NCBI GenBank assembly: GCA_949825025.1
Contig: OX463782.1
Span: 569,501-633,500 of the forward strand
Direction: 5' to 3'
DNA: 64,000 bases
DNA from: Siphlonurus alternatus
Lineage: Eukaryota; Arthropoda; Insecta; Ephemeroptera; Siphlonuridae
Part shown: positions 1 to 14,700 of the stretch, piece by piece
How positions within the stretch are numbered: position 1 is the first letter of the stretch
Layout: each line of letters begins with the position of its first letter
Program-made: the position numbers and the translations under genes
Notes under the pieces: model-generated
Told to the model about the DNA's origin: nothing
The model's input: only the letters and a program-made list of their open reading frames with translations
Database searches by the model: none

Positions 1-262
1 ATAAATGAATTGAATTGAATTGAATTGAATTGAATTGAATAAATGAATTGAATAAATGAATTGAATTGATTTAAATTGATTTGAATTGAATTGAATTGAA
101 TTGAATTGAATTGAATTGAATTGAATATTGAATTGGATTGGATTGGATTGGATTGGATTGGATTGGATTGGATTGGATAAGATTGGATTGGATTGGATTG
201 GATAAGATTGGATTGGATTAGATTGGATTGAATTGAATTGAGTTGAATTGAATAAATGAATT

Positions 263-277
263 GTTTTTAAATAAGTT
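263..277 (+). repeat. Recurrent landmark gtttttaaataag (representative copy)
   Basis: This short segment follows a GGATT block with two ggataag units. Copies start at 263, 2261, 5690, 11318, 19109, 24826, 31767, 38733, 40560, 50661, 56473 (gttttaaaataag), 59805 and 63229 (gattttaaataag). Each is followed within about 170 bp by a GGATT block that passes into an ATTGC block. Confidence 0.8.
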
Positions 278-1091
278 GAATTGAATTGAATAAATTAATT
301 GAATTGAATTAAATAAGTGAATTGAATTGAATAAATGAATTGAATTGAATTGATATGAATTGAATTGAATATTGAATTGAATTGGATTGGATTGCATTGG
401 AATGGATTTGATTGGATTGCATTATATTGGATTGGATTGGATTGGATTGGATTGGATTGGATTGGATTAGATTGGATTGGATTGGATTGGATTGAATTGG
501 ATTGGATTGCATTGGATTGCATTGAATTGCATTGCATTGCATTGCATTGCATTGCATTGCATTGCATTGAATTGATTTGAATTGAATGGAATAAATAAAT
601 TGATTTTAATTTAGTTGAATTGAATTGAATTGAATTGAATAAATGAATTGAATTGATTTGAATTGAATTGATTTGAATTGAAATGAATTTAATTGCAAAT
701 GCATTGCATTGCATTAAATTGAATATATGAATTGAATTGAATTGAATTGAATAATTGAATTGAATAATTGAATTGAATAAATGAATTTAATTGATTTGAA
801 TTGAATTCAATTGAATTGAATTGAATAAATGAATTGAATTGAATTGATATGAATCGAATTGAATTGAATAAATGAATTGAATAATTGAATGGAATTGAAT
901 TGAATTGAATTAAATAAGTGAATTGAATTGATTTGAATAAATGAATTGAATTGAATCGAATTGAATTGAATTGAATAAATTAATTGAATTGAATTGAATA
1001 AATGAATTGAATTGTATTAAATAAGTGAATTGAATTGAATAAATGAATTGCATTGAAATGAATTGAATTGAATTGAATAATGAATTGATTT

Positions 1092-1165
1092 GAATCGAAT
1101 TTAATTAAATTAAATTGAATTTAATTATATTAAATTGAATTTAATTGAAATAAATTCAATTGAAT
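1092..1165 (+). repeat. Type-A core landmark of the satellite (representative copy)
   Basis: This non-pentameric AT-rich segment begins gaatcgaatttaatt and ends ttgaatttaattgaaataaattc. Type-A copies start at 1092, 3062, 6538, 12197, 15739, 19993, 26929, 33870, 41419 (with atcaaa instead of atcgaa), 51548, 57292 and 60684. They are followed by gcattgcaatgcattgc and an aatatatg motif. Most internal copies then carry gaattcatctg, whereas those at 1092, 3062 and 57292 carry gaattcatttg, so type A splits into at least two subfamilies. The copy at 57292 has an extra ttaattatattaaattgaa unit. Confidence 0.8.
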
Positions 1166-3551
1166 TGAATTGAATAAATGAATTGAATTGAATTGAAATG
1201 AATTTAATTGCATTGCAATGCATTGCATTGCATTGCATTAAATTGAATATATGAATTGAATTGAATTGAATTGAATTGAATAAATGAATGAAATAAATGA
1301 ATTGAATTGAATTGAATAAATGAATTGAATTCATTTGAATTGAATTCAATTGAATTGAATTGAATAAATGAATTGAATTGATATGAATTTAATTGAATAA
1401 ATGAATTGAATTGATTTGAATTGAATTGAATTGAATTGAATAAATGAATTGAATTGAGTTGAATTGAATTGAATTGAAATGAATTTAATTGCATTGCATT
1501 GCATTAAATTGAATATATGAATTGAATTGAATTGAATTGAATTGAATAAATGAATTGAATAAATGAATTTAATTGATTTGAATTGAATTCAATTGAATTG
1601 AATTGAATAAATGAATAGAATTGAATTGATATGAATCGAATTGAATTGAATAAATGAATTGAATTGAATTGAATTGAATAAATGAATTGAATAAATGAAT
1701 TGAATTGATTTGAATTTATTTGAATTGAATTGAATTGAATTGAATTGAATTGAATTGAATTGAATATTGAATTGAATTGGATTGGATTGGATTGCATTGG
1801 ATTGGATTGGATTGGATTGGATAGGATTGGATAGGATTGGATTGGATAGGATTAGATTAGATTAGATTGGATTGGATTGAATTGAATTGAATTGAATTAA
1901 ATTGAATTGAATTACATTGCATTGCATTGCATTGAATTGATTTGAATTGAATTAAATAAATGAATTGATTTTAATTGAGTTAAATTGAATTGAATTGAAT
2001 TGAAATGAATTGAATTGAATAAATGAATTGAATTGAATTGAATTGAATTGAATTGAATAAATGAATTGAATAAATGAATTGAATTGATTTAAATTGATTT
2101 GAATTGAATTGAATTGAATTGAATTGAATATTGAATTGGATTGGATTGGATTGGATTGGATTGGATTGGATTGGATAAGATTGGATTGGATTGGATTGGA
2201 TAAGATTGGATTGGATTAGATTGGATTGAATTGAATTGAGTTGAATTGAATAAATGAATTGTTTTTAAATAAGTTGAATTGAATTGAATAAATTAATTGA
2301 ATTGAATTAAATAAGTGAATTGAATTGAATAAATGAATTGAATTGAATTGATATGAATTGAATTGAATATTGAATTGAATTGGATTGGATTGCATTGGAA
2401 TGGATTTGATTGGATTGCATTATATTGGATTGGATTGGATTGGATTGGATTGGATTGGATTAGATTGGATTGGATTGGATTGAATTGGATTGGATTGCAT
2501 TGGATTGCATTGAATTGCATTGCATTGCATTGCATTGCATTGCATTGCATTGCATTGCATTGAATTGATTTGAATTGAATGGAATAAATAAATTGATTTT
2601 AATTGAGTTGAATTGAATTGAATTGAATTGAATAAATGAATTGAATTGATTTGAATTGAATTGAATTGAATTGAAATGAATTTAATTGCAAATGCATTGC
2701 ATTGCATTAAATTGAATATATGAATTGAATTGAATTGAATTGAATAATTGAATTGAATAAATGAATTTAATTGATTTGAATTGAATTCAATTGAATTGAA
2801 TTGAATAAATGAATTGAATTGATATGAATCGAATTGAATTGAATAAATGAATTGAATAATTGAATGGAATTGAATTGAATTAAATAAGTGAATTGAATTG
2901 ATTTGAATAAATGAATTGAATTGAATCGAATTGAATTGAATAAATTAATTGAATTGAATTGAATAAATGAATTGAATTGAATTAAATAAGTGAATTGAAT
3001 TGAATAAATGAATTGCATTGAAATGAATTGAATTGAATTGAATTGAATAATGAATTGATTTGAATCGAATTTAATTAAATTAAATTGAATTTAATTATAT
3101 TAAATTGAATTTAATTGAAATAAATTCAATTGAATTGAATTGAATAAATGAATTGAATTGAATTGAATTGAAATGAATTTAATTGCATTGCAATGCATTG
3201 CATTGCATTGCATTAAATTGAATATATGAATTGAATTGAATTGAATTGAATTGAATTGAATAAATGAATGAAATAAATGAATTGAATTGAATAAATGAAT
3301 TGAATTCATTTGAATTGAATTCAATTGAATTGAATTGAATAAATGAATTGAATTGATATGAATTTAATTGAATAAATGAATTGAATTGAATTGAATTGAA
3401 TTGAAATGAATTTAATTGTATTGCATTGCATTGCATTAAATTGAATATATGAATTGAATTGAATTGATATGAAATGAATTGAATTGATTTGAATTGAATT
3501 GAATTGAATAAATGAATTTAATAAATGAATTGAATTGATTTGAATTAAATT

Positions 3552-3581
3552 CAATGGAAATGAATTCAATTGGTATGAATT
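3552..3581 (+). repeat. Recurrent landmark caatggaaatgaattc (representative copy)
   Basis: This non-pentameric segment reads caatggaaatgaattc and then aattggtatgaattg. Copies start at 3552, 7013, 8772, 13016, 16563, 20478, 22352, 27419, 29278, 34360, 36219, 41904, 43770, 52013, 53900 and 61159. Three (20478, 27419, 34360) have gaatttaattgg instead of gaattcaattgg. The copy at 43770 is split by the LINE after gaattcaattg, and its second half resumes at 48226. Confidence 0.8.
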
Positions 3582-4170
3582 GAATTGAATTGAATAAATG
3601 AATTGAATAAAATTGAATTGATTTGAATTGAATTGAATTGAATTGAATTGAATTGAATTGAATTGACTTGATTTGAAGTAAATTGAATTAAATTGAATTG
3701 AATTAAATTGAATAAATGAATTGAATAAAATTGAATTGAATTGAACTGAATAAATGATTTGAATTGAATTAAATTGAATTGAATAAATGAATTGAATTGA
3801 ATTGAATTGATTTGAATTAAATTGAATTGAATTGAATTGAATTGAATTGAATTGAATTGAATAAATGAATTGAATAAATTAATTGAATTGATTTGAATTG
3901 AATTGACTTGAATTGAATGAATTGAATAAATGAATTGAATTGATTTGAATTAAATTAAATTGAATTGAATTGATTTGAATTGAATTGAATTGAATTGAAT
4001 TGAATTGAATTGAATTGAATTGATTTGAATTGAATTGAATTGAATTGAATTGAATTGAATTGAATTGAATTGATTTGAATTGACTTGAATTGAATGAATT
4101 GAATAAAAGAATTGATTTGAATTGAATTAAATTGAATTGAATTGAATAAAATTGAATTGAATTGAATTGA

Positions 4171-4209
4171 ATAATTTAATTGAATTTAATTAAATTGAAT
4201 TAAATAAGT
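4171..4209 (+). repeat. Recurrent landmark ataatttaattgaattt (representative copy)
   Basis: This segment precedes an aaataagtg motif, the gcaaatgcattgc module, a GGATT block and a long ATTGC block. Copies start at 4171, 9827, 14091, 17623, 23367, 30308, 37249, 49197, 54975 and 58300 (the last with gaatataatt). Successive spacings are 5656, 4264, 3532, 5744, 6941, 6941, 11948 (7513 without the LINE), 5778 and 3325 bp. This is the clearest view of the irregular higher-order period. Confidence 0.8.
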
Positions 4210-4615
4210 GAATTGAATTGAATAAATGAATTGAATTGAATTGAATTGAATTAAAATGAATTTAATTGCAAATGCATTGCATTGCATTAAATTGAATATA
4301 TGAATTGAATTGAATTGAATTGAATAATTGAATTGAATAAATGAATTTAATTGATTTGAATTCAATTGAATTGAATTGAATAAATGAATTGAATTGAATT
4401 GATATGAATCGAATTGAATTGAATAAATGAATTGCATTGAATTGAATTGAATTGAATATTGAATTGGATTGGATTGGATTGGATTGCATTGGATTGGATT
4501 GCATTGGATTGGATTAGATTGGATTGGATTGGATTGGATTGGATTGGATTGGATTAGACTGGATTGGATTGGATTGGATTGGATTAGATTAGATTGGATT
4601 GCATTGAATTGATTT

Positions 4616-4745
4616 GCATTGCATTGCATTGCATTGCATTGCATTGCATTGCATTGCATTGCATTGCATTGCATTGCATTGCATTGCATTGCATTGCATT
4701 GCATTGCATTGCATTGCATTGCATTGCATTGCATTGCATTGCATT
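4616..4745 (+). repeat. (GCATT)26 block
   Basis: This is a pure run of 26 GCATT units, entered through gcattgaattgattt and left through gaattgatttgaattgaatgg. Each unit contains the palindrome TGCA, so a single strand can fold on itself with four of five positions paired. Confidence 0.95.
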
Positions 4746-7700
4746 GAATTGATTTGAATTGAATGGAATAAATGAATTGATTTTAATTGAGTTGAATTGA
4801 ATTGAATTGAATAAATGAATTGAATTGATTTGAATTGAATTGAATTGAATTGAATAAATGAATTGAATTGAGTTGAATTGAATTGAATTGAAATGAATTT
4901 AATTGCATTGCATTGCATTGCATTAAATTGAATATATGAATTGAATTGAATTGAATTGAATTGAATTGAATTGAATAAATGAATTGAATAAATGAATTTA
5001 ATTGATTTGAATTGAATTCAATTGAATTGAATTGAATAAATGAATAGAATTGAATTGATATGAATCGAATTGAATTGAATAAATGAATTGAATTGAATTG
5101 AATTGAATAAATGAATTGAATAAATGAATTGAATTGATTTGAATTTATTTGAATTGAATTGAATTGAATTGAATTGAATTGAATTGAATTGAATTGAATT
5201 GAATATTGAATTGAATTGGATTGGATTGGATTGGATTGCATTGGATTGGATTGGATTGGATTGGATTGGATAGGATTGGATAGGATTGGATTGGATAGGA
5301 TTAGATTAGATTGGATTGGATTGAATTGAATTGAATTGAATTGAATTGAATTACATTGCATTGCATTGCATTGCATTGAATTGATTTGAATTGAATTAAA
5401 TAAATGAATTGATTTTAATTGAGTTAAATTGAATTGAATTGAATTGAATAAATGAATTGAATTGAATTGAATTGAATAAATGAATTGAATAAATGAATTG
5501 AATTGATTTAAATTGATTTGAATTGAATTGAATTGAATTGAATTGAATTGAATATTGAATTGGATTGGATTGGATTGGATTGGATTGGATTGGATTGGAT
5601 TGGATAAGATTGGATTGGATTGGATTGGATAAGATTGGATTGGATTAGATTGGATTGAATTGAATTGAGTTGAATTGAATAAATGAATTGTTTTTAAATA
5701 AGTTGAATTGAATTGAATAAATTAATTGAATTGAATTAAATAAGTGAATTGAATTGAATAAATGAATTGAATTGAATTGATATGAATTGAATTGAATTGA
5801 ATATTGAATTGAATTGGATTGGATTGCATTGGAATGGATTGGATTGGATTGCATTATATTGGATTGGATTGGATTGGATTGGATTAGATTGGATTGGATT
5901 GGATTGAATTGGATTGGATTGCATTGGATTGCATTGGATTGCATTGAATTGCATTGCATTGCATTGCATTGCATTGCATTGCATTGCATTGCATTGCATT
6001 GCATTGAATTGATTTGAATTGAATGGAATAAATAAATTGATTTTAATTGAGTTGAATTGAATTGAATTGAATTGAATAAATGAATTGAATTGAATTGATT
6101 TGAATTGAATTGAATTGAATTGAAATGAATTTAATTGCAAATGCATTGCATTGCATTAAATTGAATATATGAATTGAATTGAATTGAATTGAATAATTGA
6201 ATTGAATAATTGAATTGAATAAATGAATTTAATTGATTTGAATTGAATTCAATTGAATTGAATTGAATAAATGAATTGAATTGAATTGATATGAATCGAA
6301 TTGAATTTAATAAATGAATTGAATAATTGAATGGAATTGAATTGAATTGAATTAAATAAGTGAATTGAATTGATTTGAATAAATGAATTGAATTGAATCG
6401 AATTGAATTGAATTGAATAATTAATTGAATTGAATTGAATAAATGAATTGAATTGAATTAAATAAGTGAATTGAATTGAATAAATGAATTGCATTGAAAT
6501 GAATTGAATTGAATTGAATTGAATAATGAATTGATTTGAATCGAATTTAATTAAATTAAATTGAATTTAATTATATTAAATTGAATTTAATTGAAATAAA
6601 TTCAATTGAATTGAATTGAATAAATGAATTGAATTGAATTGAATTGAAATGAATTTAATTGCATTGCAATGCATTGCATTGCATTAAATTGAATATATGA
6701 ATTGAATTGAATTGAATTGAATAAATGAATGAAATAAATGAATTGAATTGAATAAATGAATTGAATTCATCTGAATTGAATTCAATTGAATTGAATTGAA
6801 TAAATGAATTGAATTGATATGAATTTAATTGAATAAATGAATTGAATTGAATTGAATTGAATTGAAATGAATTTAATTGTATTGCATTGCATTGCATTAA
6901 ATTGAATATATGAATTGAATTGAATTGATATGAAATGAATTGAATTGATTTGAATTGAATTGAATTGAATAAATTAATTTAATAAATGAATTGAATTGAT
7001 TTGAATTAAATTCAATGGAAATGAATTCAATTGGTATGAATTGAATTGAATTGAATAAATGAATTGAATAAAATTGAATTGAATTGAATTGAATTGAATT
7101 GAATTGAATTGAATTGAATTGACTTGATTTGAAGTAAATTGAATTAAATTGAATTGAATTAAATTGAATAAATGAATTGAATAAAATTGAATTGAATTGA
7201 ACTGAATAAATGATTTGAATTGAATTGAATTGAATTGAATAAATGAATTGAATTGAATTGAATTGATTTGAATTAAATTGAATTGAATTGAATTGAATTG
7301 AATTGAATTGAATTGAATTGAATTGAATTGAATAAATGAATTGAATAAATTAATTGAATTGATTTGAATTGAATTGACTTGAATTGAATGAATTGAATAA
7401 ATGAATTGAATTGATTTGAATTGAATTAAATTGAATTGAATTGATTTGATTTGAATTGAATTGAATTGAATTGAATTGAATTGAATTGATTTGAATTGAA
7501 TTGAATTGAATTGAATTGAATTGAATTGATTTGAATTGACTTGAATTGAATGAATTGAATAAAAGAATTGATTTGAATTGAATTGAATTAAATTGAATTG
7601 AATTGAATAAAATTGAATTGAATTGAATTGAATAAATGAATTGAATTGAATTGAATTGAATTAAAATGAATTTAATTGCAAATGCATTGCATTGCATTAA

Positions 7701-7875
7701 ATTGAATATATGAATTGAATTGAATTGAATTGAATAATTGAATTGAATAAATGAATTAAATTGATTTGAATTCAATTGAATTGAATTGAATAAATGAATT
7801 GAATTGAATTGATATGAATCGAATTGAATTGAATAAATGAATTGCATTGAATTGAATTGAATTGAATATTGAATT

Positions 7876-8147
7876 GGATTGGATTGGATTGGATTGGATT
7901 GCATTGGATTGGATTGCATTGGCTTGGATTAGATTAGATTGGATTGGATTGGATTGCATTGAATTGAATTGAATTGAATTGAATTGAATAATGAATTGGA
8001 TTGGATTGGATTGGATTGGATTGGATTGGATTGGATTGGATTTCATTGGATTGGATTGCATTGGATTGGATTGGATTGGATTGGATTGGATTGGATTAAA
8101 TTGGATTGGATTGGATTGGATTGGATTGGATTGGATTGGATTGGATT
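7876..8147 (+). repeat. Double (GGATT)n block
   Basis: Two GGATT-rich runs lie on either side of a gaattgaataatgaattgg bridge, with scattered GCATT and AGATT units. A private ggcttgg change occurs at 7921. The block lies just upstream of a type-B core. The spacing GG-ATT-GG would allow two-layer G-quadruplexes on the + strand. Confidence 0.9.
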
Positions 8148-8283
8148 GAATTGAATTGAATTGAATTGCATTGCATTGCATTGAATTGATTTGAATTGAA
8201 TAAATCAATTGCTTTTAATTGAGTTGAAATTAATTGAATTGAATTGAATTGATTTGAATTGAATTGAATAAATGAATTGATTT

Positions 8284-8355
8284 GAATCGAATTTAATTAA
8301 ATTAAATTGAATTTAATTATATTAAATTGAATTTATTTGAAATAAATTCAATTGA
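8284..8355 (+). repeat. Type-B core landmark of the satellite (representative copy)
   Basis: This is the same segment as type A but ends ttgaatttatttgaaataaattc. It is followed by two gcaatgcatt units and aatataag instead of aatatatg. Copies start at 8284, 12518, 16060, 21864, 28780, 35721, 43290 and 53407. From 6.5 to 53.5 kb A and B strictly alternate. The usual A-to-B distance is 1746-1871 bp, except for two fused cases of 321 bp. Confidence 0.8.
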
Positions 8356-10276
8356 ATTGAATTGAATAAATGAATTGAATTGAATTGAAATGAATTTAAT
8401 TGCATTGCAATGCATTGCAATGCATTAAATTGAATATAAGAATTGAATTGAATTGAATTGAATTGAATTGAATTGAATAAATGAATGAAATAAATGAATT
8501 GAATTGAATTGAATAAATGAATTGAATAAATGAATTGAATTCATTTGAATTGAATTCAATTGAATTGAATTGAATAAATGAATTGAATTGATATGAATTT
8601 AATTGAATAAATGAATTGAATTGAATTGAATTGAATTGAATTGAATTGAAATGAATTTAATTGCATTGCATTGCATTGCATTAAATTGAATATATGAATT
8701 GAATTGAATTGATTTGAATTGAATTGAATAAATGAATTTAATAAATGAATTGATTTGATTTGAATTGATTTCAATGGAAATGAATTCAATTGGTATGAAT
8801 TGAATTGAATTAAATAAATGAATTGAATAAAATTGAATTGATTTGAATTGAATTGAATTGAATTAAATTGATTTGAATTGAATTAAATAGATTTGAATTG
8901 AATTGAATTGACTTGAATTGAATGAATTGAATAAAAGAATTGAATTGATTTGAATTGAATTGAATCGAATAAAATTAAATTGAATTGAATTGAATTAAAT
9001 TGAATTGAATTGAATTGAATTGAATTGAATTGAATTGAATTGAATTGAATTGAATTGAATTGAATTGATTTGAAGTGAATTGAATTAAATTGAATTGAAT
9101 TGAATTGAATTAAATTGAATAAATGAATTGAATAAAATTGAATTAAATTGAACTGAATAAATGAATTGAATTGAATTGAATTGAATTAAATTGAATAAAT
9201 GAATTGAATTGAATTGATTTGATTTGATTTGATTTGATTTGATTTGAATTAAATTGAATTGAATTGAATTGAATTGAATTGAATTGAATTGAATTGAATT
9301 GAATTGAATTGAATTGATTTGAATTGAATTGAATTGAATTGAATTGACTTGATTTGAAGTAAATTGAATTAAATTGAATTGAATTAAATTGAATTAAATT
9401 GAATAAATGAATTGAATAAAATTGAATTGAATTGAACTGAATAAATGAATTGAATTGAATTGAATTGAATTGAATTGAATAAATGAATTGAATTGAATTG
9501 AATTGAATTGAATTGAATTGATTTGAATTAAATTGAATTGAATTGAATTGAATTGAATTGAATTGAATTGAATTGAATAAATGAATTGAATAAATTAATT
9601 GAATTGATTTGAATTGAATTGACTTGAATTGAATGAATTGAATAAATGAATTGAATTGATTTGAATTGAATTGATTTGAATTGAATTGAATTGAATTGAA
9701 TTGAATTGAATTGAACTGAATTGAATTGATTTGAATTGACTTGAATTGAATGAATTGAATAAAAGAATTGATTTGAATTGAATTAAATTGAATTGAATTG
9801 AATAAAATTGAATTGAATTGAATTGAATAATTTAATTGAATTTAATTAAATTGAATTAAATAAGTGAATTGAATTGAATAAATGAATTGAATTGAATTGA
9901 ATTGAATTAAAATGAATTTAATTGCAAATGCATTGCATTGCATTAAATTGAATATATGAATTGAATTGAATTGAATTGAATAATTGAATTGAATAAATGA
10001 ATTTAATTGATTTGAATTCAATTGAATTGAATTGAATAAATGAATTGAATTGAATTGATATGAATCGAATTGAATTGAATAAATGAATTGCATTGAATTG
10101 AATTGAATTGAATATTGAATTGGATTGGATTGGATTGGATTGCATTGGATTGGATTGCATTGGATTGGATTAGATTGGATTGGATTGGATTGGATTGGAT
10201 TGGATTGGATTGGATTAGATTGGATTGGATTGGATTGGATTGGATTAGATAAGATTGGATTGCATTGAATTGATTT

Positions 10277-10401
10277 GCATTGCATTGCATTGCATTGCAT
10301 TGCATTGCATTGCATTGCATTGCATTGCATTGCATTGCATTGCATTGCATTGCATTGCATTGCATTGCATTGCATTGCATTGCATTGCATTGCATTGCAT
10401 T
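10277..10401 (+). repeat. (GCATT)25 block
   Basis: A pure run of 25 units in the same module context as 4616-4745. The preceding unit is agataagattgg instead of agattagattgg, a change shared with 14.5 and 18.05 kb. Confidence 0.95.
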
Positions 10402-12196
10402 GAATTGATTTGAATTGAATGGAATAAATGAATTGATTTTAATTGAGTTGAATTGAATTGAATTGAATAAATGAATTGAATTGATTTGAATTGAATTGAA
10501 TTGAATTGAATAAATGAATTGAATTGAGTTGAATTGAATTGAATTGAAATGAATTTAATTGCATTGCATTGCATTGCATTAAATTGAATATATGAATTGA
10601 ATTGAATTGAATTGAATTGAATAAATGAATTGAATAAATGAATTTAATTGATTTGAATTGAATTCAAATGAATTGAATTGAATAAATGAATAGAATTGAA
10701 TTGATATGAATCGAATTGAATTGAATAAATGAATTGAATTGAATTGAATTGAATAAATGAATTGAATAAATGAATTGAATTGATTTGAATTTATTTGAAT
10801 TGAATTGAATTGAATTGAATTGAATTGAATTGAATTGAATATTGAATTGAATTGGATTGGATTGGATTGCATTGGATTGGATTGGATTGGATAGGATTGG
10901 ATAGGATTGGATTGGATAGGATTAGATTAGATTGGATTGGATTGAATTGAATTGAATTGAATTGAATTGAATTACATTGCATTGCATTGCATTGCATTGC
11001 ATTGAATTGATTTGAATTGAGTTAAATTGAATTGAATTGAATTGAATAAATGAATTGAATTGAATTGAATTGAATTGAATTGAATAAATGAATTGAATAA
11101 ATGAATTGAATTGATTTAAATTGATTTGAATTGAATTGAATTGAATTGAATTGAATTGAATTGAATTGAATTGAATATTGAATTGGATTGGATTGGATTG
11201 GATTGGATTGGATTGGATTGGATTGGATTGGATAAGATTGGATTGGATTGGATTGGATAAGATTGGATTGGATTAGATTGGATTGAATTGAATTGAGTTG
11301 AATTGAATAAATGAATTGTTTTTAAATAAGTTGAATTGAATTGAATAAATTAATTGAATTGAATTAAATAAGTGAATTGAATTGAATAAATGAATTGAAT
11401 TGAATTGATATGAATTGAATTGAATTGAATATTGAATTGAATTGGATTGGATTGCATTGGAATGGATTGGATTGGATTGCATTATATTGGATTGGATTGG
11501 ATTGGATTGGATTGGATTGGATTAGATTGGATTGGATTGGATTGAATTGGATTGGATTGCATTGGATTGCATTGGATTGCATTGAATTGCATTGCATTGC
11601 ATTGCATTGCATTGCATTGCATTGCATTGCATTGCATTGCATTGCATTGCATTGCATTGCATTGCATTGAATTGATTTGAATTGAATGGAATAAATAAAT
11701 TGATTTTAATTGAGTTGAATTGAATTGAATTGAATAAATGAATTGAATTGAATTGATTTGAATTGAATTGAATTGAATTGAAATGAATTTAATTGCAAAT
11801 GCATTGCATTGCATTAAATTGAATATATGAATTGAATTGAATTGAATTGAATAATTGAATTGAATAATTGAATTGAATAAATGAATTTAATTGATTTGAA
11901 TTGAATTCAATTGAATTGAATTGAATAAATGAATTGAATTGAATTGATATGAATCGAATTGAATTTAATAAATGAATTGAATAATTGAATGGAATTGAAT
12001 TGAATTGAATTAAATAAGTGAATTGAATTGATTTGAATAAATGAATTGAATTGAATCGAATTGAATTGAATAAATTAATTGAATTGAATTGAATAAATGA
12101 ATTGAATTGAATTAAATAAGTGAATTGAATTGAATAAATGAATTGCATTGAAATGAATTGAATTGAATTGAATTGAATTGAATAATGAATTGATTT

Positions 12197-12518
12197 GAAT
12201 CGAATTTAATTAAATTAAATTGAATTTAATTATATTAAATTGAATTTAATTGAAATAAATTCAATTGAATTGAATTGAATAAATGAATTGAATTGAATTG
12301 AATTGAAATGAATTTAATTGCATTGCAATGCATTGCATTGCATTAAATTGAATATATGAATTGAATTGAATTGAATTGAATTGAATAAATGAATGAAATA
12401 AATGAATTGAATTGAATTGAATAAATGAATTGAATTCATCTGAATTGAATTCAATTGAATTGAATTGAATAAATGAATTGAATTGATATGAATTTAATTG
12501 AATAAATGAATTGATTTG
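12197..12518 (+). repeat. Fused A-B module (internal deletion variant), copy 1
   Basis: The distance from the type-A core to the next type-B core is 321 bp here instead of about 1.75-1.87 kb. The type-A module runs to gatatgaatttaattg and then passes directly into the sequence before the type-B core. The caatggaaatg landmark, the long ATTGA stretch and the GGATT block pair that normally lie between are missing. The join falls in aataaatgaattga, present on both sides, as expected for homologous deletion. Confidence 0.75.
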
Positions 12519-13459
12519 AATCGAATTTAATTAAATTAAATTGAATTTAATTATATTAAATTGAATTTATTTGAAATAAATTCAATTGAATTGAATTGAA
12601 TAAATGAATTGAATTGAATTGAAATGAATTTAATTGCATTGCAATGCATTGCAATGCATTAAATTGAATATAAGAATTGAATTGAATTGAATTGAATTGA
12701 ATTGAATTGAATAAATGAATGAAATAAATGAATTGAATTGAATTGAATAAATGAATTGAATAAATGAATTGAATTCATTTGAATTGAATTCAATTGAATT
12801 GAATTGAATAAATGAATTGAATTGATATGAATTTAATTGAATAAATGAATTGAATTGAATTGAATTGAATTGAATTGAATTGAATTGAATTGAAATGAAT
12901 TTAATTGCATTGCATTGCATTGCATTAAATTGAATATATGAATTGAATTGAATTGATTTGAATTGAATTGAATAAATGAATTTAATAAATGAATTGATTT
13001 GATTTGAATTGATTTCAATGGAAATGAATTCAATTGGTATGAATTGAATTGAATTAAATAAATGAATTGAATAAAATTGAATTGATTTGAATTGAATTGA
13101 ATTGAATTAAATTGATTTGAATTGAATTAAATAGATTTGAATTGAATTGAATTGACTTGAATTGAATGAATTGAATAAAAGAATTGAATTGATTTGAATT
13201 GAATTGAATCGAATAAAATTAAATTGAATTGAATTGAATTAAATTGAATTGAATTGAATTGAATTGAATTGAATTGAATTGAATTGAATTGAATTGAATT
13301 GAATTGAATTGATTTGAAGTGAATTGAATTAAATTGAATTGAATTGAATTAAATTGAATAAATGAATTGAATAAAATTGAATTAAATTGAACTGAATAAA
13401 TGAATTGAATTGAATTGAATTGAATTAAATTGAATAAATGAATTGAATTGAATTGAATT

Positions 13460-13494
13460 GATTTGATTTGATTTGATTTGATTTGATTTGATTT
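13460..13494 (+). repeat. (GATTT)7 block (longest of eight)
   Basis: A short run of the GATTT variant, always followed by gaattaaattg. The equivalent site has 6 units at 9216, 7 here, 6 at 17022, 4 at 22776, 29717, 36658 and 48663, and 3 at about 54344. The copy number falls from left to right. Confidence 0.85.
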
Positions 13495-14540
13495 GAATTA
13501 AATTGAATTGAATTGAATTGAATTGAATTGAATTGAATTGAATTGAATTGAATTGAATTGAATTGATTTGAATTGAATTGAATTGAATTGAATTGAATTG
13601 ACTTGATTTGAAGTAAATTGAATTAAATTGAATTGAATTAAATTGAATTAAATTGAATAAATGAATTGAATAAAATTGAATTGAATTGAACTGAATAAAT
13701 GAATTGAATTGAATTGAATTGAATTGAATTGAATAAATGAATTGAATTGAATTGAATTGAATTGAATTGAATTGATTTGAATTAAATTGAATTGAATTGA
13801 ATTGAATTGAATTGAATTGAATTGAATTGAATTGAATAAATGAATTGAATAAATTAATTGAATTGATTTGAATTGAATTGACTTGAATTGAATGAATTGA
13901 ATAAATGAATTGAATTGATTTGAATTGAATTGATTTGAATTGAATTGAATTGAATTGAATTGAATTGAATTGAATTGAACTGAATTGAATTGATTTGAAT
14001 TGACTTGAATTGAATGAATTGAATAAAAGAATTGATTTGAATTGAATTAAATTGAATTGAATTGAATAAAATTGAATTGAATTGAATTGAATAATTTAAT
14101 TGAATTTAATTAAATTGAATTAAATAAGTGAATTGAATTGAATAAATGAATTGAATTGAATTGAATTGAATTAAAATGAATTTAATTGCAAATGCATTGC
14201 ATTGCATTAAATTGAATATATGAATTGAAATGAATTGAATTGAATAATTGAATTGAATAAATGAATTTAATTGATTTGAATTCAATTGAATTGAATTGAA
14301 TAAATGAATTGAATTGAATTGATATGAATCGAATTGAATTGAATAAATGAATTGCATTGAATTGAATTGAATTGAATATTGAATTGGATTGGATTGGATT
14401 GGATTGCATTGGATTGGATTGCATTGGATTGGATTAGATTGGATTGGATTGGATTGGATTGGATTGGATTGGATTGGATTAGATTGGATTGGATTGGATT
14501 GGATTGGATTAGATAAGATTGGATTGCATTGAATTGATTT

Positions 14541-14700
14541 GCATTGCATTGCATTGCATTGCATTGCATTGCATTGCATTGCATTGCATTGCATTGCATT
14601 GCATTGCATTGCATTGCATTGCATTGCATTGCATTGCATTGCATTGCATTGCATTGCATTGCATTGCATTGCATTGCATTGCATTGCATTGCATTGCATT
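14541..14700 (+). repeat. (GCATT)32 block, longest in window
   Basis: A pure run of 32 units with no substitution. It is the longest pure ATTGC-type run in the window. The corresponding block in neighbouring modules has 25 (10277) and 21 (18078) units. Confidence 0.95.

Larger units (their letters stand above)
9827..14090 (+). repeat. 4264 bp higher-order satellite unit
   Basis: The landmark ataatttaattgaattt at 9827 recurs at 14091 (offset 4264) and 17623 (offset 3532). The flanking modules match closely over both intervals, for example the gcaaatgcattg module and the ATTGC blocks at 10277 and 14541. The unit contains the fused A-B junction described at 12197-12518. Block lengths differ between copies: the ATTGC block has 25 units here and 32 in the next. 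Confidence 0.75.
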